DNA of 7,639 nucleotides from Anaerolineae bacterium (GTDB lineage: Bacteria > Chloroflexota > Anaerolineae > UBA1429): assembly GCA_016928125.1 (NCBI GenBank), contig JAFGLK010000613.1:1-7639 (forward strand). Direction: 5' to 3'. Shown one piece after another: positions 5,023 to 7,639 of this stretch (within the stretch, counting starts at the first letter, position 1; every line of letters starts with the position of its first letter). A model generated the notes under the pieces. That model was given only the letters and a program-made list of their open reading frames with translations. It did not search any database and was not told the origin of the DNA. A program made the position numbers and the translations under genes.

Positions 5023-7605
5023 TCAGGGGGAGATGACCCGAACCGTGCCCAGTTCCAGCGCGGACCCCAAGGGCGCGCCCTGAGCGTCTGTGACCAGCAG
5101 GCGTTCGCCGGTCTCGAACCGATAGAGCCCAACCACCAGTCGATACTCGCCCGGCGGCGTCCCCTCTTGGGGTCTGATGGTATAAGGATCAGCGTACACC
5201 CGCCCGACTTGCCACCCGGTTGTCGGCCAGAGACGGCACCCAGGGGGGTTGTCCTGCTGTCCCCAGACCGTCTGGGCATCCTCGATGTGGGTAAAGACCG
5301 TGTAGGCCTCGGTCACGGGCCTCGTGGCGCGCCAATAGAGGGTGAGCTTGATCGGCTGGCCGGGGGCAACCCGCAGAGGCAGCGCGCGATGCCCGACAAG
5401 CTCGATCGATTCGCCGAGACGGCGCTGCGCAGGATGCTCGACCCGCGCGAGGGGATCGTAGAAAAGTGGAGCGCGGCGCCAATCTGGGTCGGTCAAAGCG
5501 AGGTCGAAGCGGGTGGCCGCATCGGCTAGCTGATAATCTGCATAGGGCTGCGCCAGAGGCTTGAGTTGATGAATCTCGATCTTGGGCTCCGAGCCCACCC
5601 ACACCCGGCCGACCAGCTCGTACTCTGACGCGATCTGCTCCGTCGGGATCCAGAGCGGATCCTGCACCGTGTCGGCCAGGATGTAGTAGTGGGGCAGTTC
5701 AGGGCAGTTGGGCTGATTGCGCGTGTACCAGGCCGTGATGTGTTGCTCCTCGTTCGAGGCATAGCTGCCCTCCAGGTCGCCGTCGGCGAAAAGCAGGGCG
5801 ACAGCCTTCCAGCCCGAGCGATGCGGAAACCCGAACACGCCGCTGGTAGGAAACTCGTCGCCAAAGGGAGTCCAGAAGAAGCGCAGCCGATGCTCAGGAT
5901 AGCTGCGCTGATATTCCGGCGCAGGACGGACAAACGCGACATAGGCATAAGCCGCCATGGTGGCCAAGATCAAGGCCCAGGAGGCCCCCACGAGCCAGGC
6001 GCGCTTTCCCGCCCAGCGCATCGCGCGCTCTATCTCGATGCCCACCAGCAGCGCAGCTCCAGGCACGGCCGTGTAGATATGGGTGCGCGGATCGAGAAAG
6101 ACAAAGGTGTAGAGCAGAAACGGGAGCCCGAACCAGAGCATGGCTGCTCTCCAGACCGGCTGGCGGCGACCGAAGCAAAGCAGAACCGCCAGAAGCGAGG
6201 CATAGAGCAGCCCCACCGCGTCTCGCCCGCCCCAGCGCCACAAGCCCGGCGCCAGCCAAGACACGAGCAACAGGCCTGCGAATGCCAGCGGCAGCGGCCA
6301 GCGGCTGGCGTGAAGCTGGCTCACATGATCGAGACAGAAGATCAGCAGCCAGGCCACCAGCGCGATCACATAGTAGACCGCGCTGTAGGCTGTGGTCAGG
6401 TCAAAGAGCGCTGGCAGATTGTTAAAGGGCGGGTGGCCCAGCCGCGAGAGCCAGTAGGAGACGGTGCCGCCTGCTCTGGGCTGCAGGGCAAAGGGCACAT
6501 AGTAGAGCCCCGGCAGAGCCAGTGACAGCATGGCGGGTCCGACGAGCAGGCGCACGGCCCGACGCCACGAGACGCAGCGTCGACGCAGACCCAGGAGGAT
6601 CGCCAAGGCCGACGGGAGGGCCGCATAGACGCCGTCGGTGTGCGCCAGCATGCCCATGGCAAGCAACACGGCGGCGAACCAGAGAAACGGGCGCTCAAGC
6701 CCTTGGGCGTAGCGCACTGCGCAGACCAACCCGAGCACCCCGAAAAAGAGCACCAGGCTCTGGTACTGCACGATGCGCCCAAAGGCGATGCCAAAGCCAT
6801 CCAGCGCCAGCAAGAGGCCGGCCCACCAGCCGGCCCGGCTCGCAAAGTGGCGGCTGCCCAGCACATAGAGCCCGATCACCGCGCCCACGTTGGCGATGGC
6901 AAAGGGCAGACGCGCCGCGCCCTCGGTCACCCGGCGGGTCAGGGCATAGCCGAGGGTAGGCAGCAGGATCTCCGCCGGCCCCTTGCGATGGTACCAGAGC
7001 GCCCGCGGGTCACCGGAGATCACACTGGAGGAGCGCTGCATCACGGCCACTTCATCGCCCTGGAACTCTGAATAGCCCAGCGCCACAAAACGAAAGCACA
7101 CGGCCACCAGGATCAGCACCACCAGGCCCGCGCAGGTCCTCCAGCGAGGCGCGCCCCGGACCAAAGCGGGCGGCGGCGCCTCAGACCCGTCCTTTGCAGC
7201 TCCTCGATTGTACGCCGCATTTAGCCCCCGGCGGCGAGCGCGCACTTCAGCGAGCACAAGGAGGACGAGCGCCCAGATGTCAAAGGCGAGCAGCAGACGC
7301 GTCCGCGTGAGCGGGCCTGGAAGGTAATGCAGGATCAGCAGGCCGGTTATGATGCCCGCGTACCCGAGTCCGATCGCCAAAAGCAGCTTGTCCAAGAGCG
7401 GGGTCTGGGCATCCTCCCCCAAAACCAGCCACACAAGGAGCCCGCCGGGCAAGAGCCCGCCCCAGAGGAGCACGATCAGCCAGCGCCAGAAGATGCCCTC
7501 CAGGGCGCGAATCAGCGCATTGGCGAGCAGCAGGCCGGCAAGAAGCCCCAGAGGGCGATACCCATGCCTGATCCGCAAGATGATATGGTGGGGAGACTGC
7601 CTCAT
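5023..7605 (-). CDS. Polytopic membrane glycosyltransferase, GT39/ArnT-like, with C-terminal beta-sandwich
   Basis: The product has 860 residues. An N-terminal module (about 17-120) has about four hydrophobic segments and ends in a charged cytoplasm-like linker (121-155). The catalytic core starts near 157. Its first extra-membrane loop holds 'YSEFQGDEVAVMQ' (178-190), where Asp184-Glu185 match the conserved acidic pair of PMT/ArnT-type enzymes. 'GRIVQYQSLVLFFGVLG' (276-292) and 'HTDGVYAALPSAL' (322-334) are further family blocks. Multiple membrane helices continue to about 558. A soluble region follows (560-720), then a beta-sandwich (about 729-858) with 'IKLTLYWRA' and 'YRLVVGLYRFETGERL'. 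Such enzymes transfer a sugar from a polyprenyl-phosphate donor to a protein, lipid or glycan on the outer face of the membrane. The ATG at 7605 has only AAAGG three bases upstream, a modest site. The gene is separated from the next by a new promoter, so a functional link downstream is not implied. Confidence 0.88.
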   Translation of the reverse strand: MRQSPHHIILRIRHGYRPLGLLAGLLLANALIRALEGIFWRWLIVLLWGGLLPGGLLVWLVLGEDAQTPLLDKLLLAIGLGYAGIITGLLILHYLPGPLTRTRLLLAFDIWALVLLVLAEVRARRRGLNAAYNRGAAKDGSEAPPPALVRGAPRWRTCAGLVVLILVAVCFRFVALGYSEFQGDEVAVMQRSSSVISGDPRALWYHRKGPAEILLPTLGYALTRRVTEGAARLPFAIANVGAVIGLYVLGSRHFASRAGWWAGLLLALDGFGIAFGRIVQYQSLVLFFGVLGLVCAVRYAQGLERPFLWFAAVLLAMGMLAHTDGVYAALPSALAILLGLRRRCVSWRRAVRLLVGPAMLSLALPGLYYVPFALQPRAGGTVSYWLSRLGHPPFNNLPALFDLTTAYSAVYYVIALVAWLLIFCLDHVSQLHASRWPLPLAFAGLLLVSWLAPGLWRWGGRDAVGLLYASLLAVLLCFGRRQPVWRAAMLWFGLPFLLYTFVFLDPRTHIYTAVPGAALLVGIEIERAMRWAGKRAWLVGASWALILATMAAYAYVAFVRPAPEYQRSYPEHRLRFFWTPFGDEFPTSGVFGFPHRSGWKAVALLFADGDLEGSYASNEEQHITAWYTRNQPNCPELPHYYILADTVQDPLWIPTEQIASEYELVGRVWVGSEPKIEIHQLKPLAQPYADYQLADAATRFDLALTDPDWRRAPLFYDPLARVEHPAQRRLGESIELVGHRALPLRVAPGQPIKLTLYWRATRPVTEAYTVFTHIEDAQTVWGQQDNPPGCRLWPTTGWQVGRVYADPYTIRPQEGTPPGEYRLVVGLYRFETGERLLVTDAQGAPLGSALELGTVRVISP

Positions 7606-7639
7606 CGCCTTTGCTTTCCGACACCATGGCGTGCAGACC

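Noticed and set aside
5689..6525. 278-codon open frame on the plus strand
   Set aside because: It is antisense to the membrane glycosyltransferase, whose motifs are intact; the translated product is low-complexity and unrecognisable.
7606..7639. ATG at 7627 as an alternative start upstream of the glycosyltransferase
   Set aside because: It is out of frame with the glycosyltransferase and leads into a frame without motifs; nothing else is seen in these 34 bases.

Overview
The window is GC-rich, and every gene I can support lies on the minus strand, so transcription runs from right to left. The best taxonomic clue is the large membrane glycosyltransferase at the right end. Its family-39-like membrane core is followed by a C-terminal beta-sandwich with the pattern 'L.LYW.A..P....YTVF.H', then 'PPGEYRLVVGLY...TGERL'. 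I associate this fusion with Chloroflexota, especially Anaerolineae-type genomes and metagenome assemblies. That assignment rests on pattern memory, not on a search.

Layout from right to left, in the direction of transcription: (1) 7605-5023 encodes an 860-residue polytopic glycosyltransferase with an unusual N-terminal membrane extension. (2) 5022-4877 is a short intergenic region holding a near-consensus sigma70-type promoter (TTGACC, 16 bp, TATAAT). It also holds a possible 39-codon leader ORF that runs into the next gene. (3) 4876-3212 encodes a SAM methyltransferase with a methyltransferase regulatory domain, of the same architecture as the rickettsial protein lysine methyltransferases. 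(4) Ten bases further on, 3201-2128 encodes a uroporphyrinogen-decarboxylase-superfamily protein, closer in look to the corrinoid methyltransferase (MtaA-like) branch than to HemE. (5) 2050-1538 encodes a small membrane methyltransferase of the isoprenylcysteine carboxyl methyltransferase (ICMT) type. (6) 1420-296 encodes a Gfo/Idh/MocA oxidoreductase with a Tyr in the usual catalytic His position, preceded by its own candidate promoter. (7) 204-1 is the first 68 codons of a sugar phosphate isomerase/epimerase-like TIM-barrel protein that continues past the left edge. Between genes 6 and 7 sits a compact pair of REP-like hairpins arranged as one large inverted repeat.

How they may work together: the Gfo/Idh/MocA enzyme and the TIM-barrel isomerase are a common partnership in sugar, inositol and glycoside oxidation, and are probably functionally linked. 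The methyltransferase and the URO-D-like protein are almost certainly co-transcribed. The ICMT-like gene may read from the same message or may be separate. Three consecutive genes from families that move or accept methyl groups is notable, but no common substrate can be read from the sequence. I found no RNA genes, transposases, CRISPR arrays or clear rho-independent terminators. No stretch longer than 300 bases lacks a gene. The most unusual non-coding signals are the double REP-like element at 230-290 and the promoter plus leader-ORF arrangement at 4824-5000. I did not find convincing evidence of a wholly new biological system.
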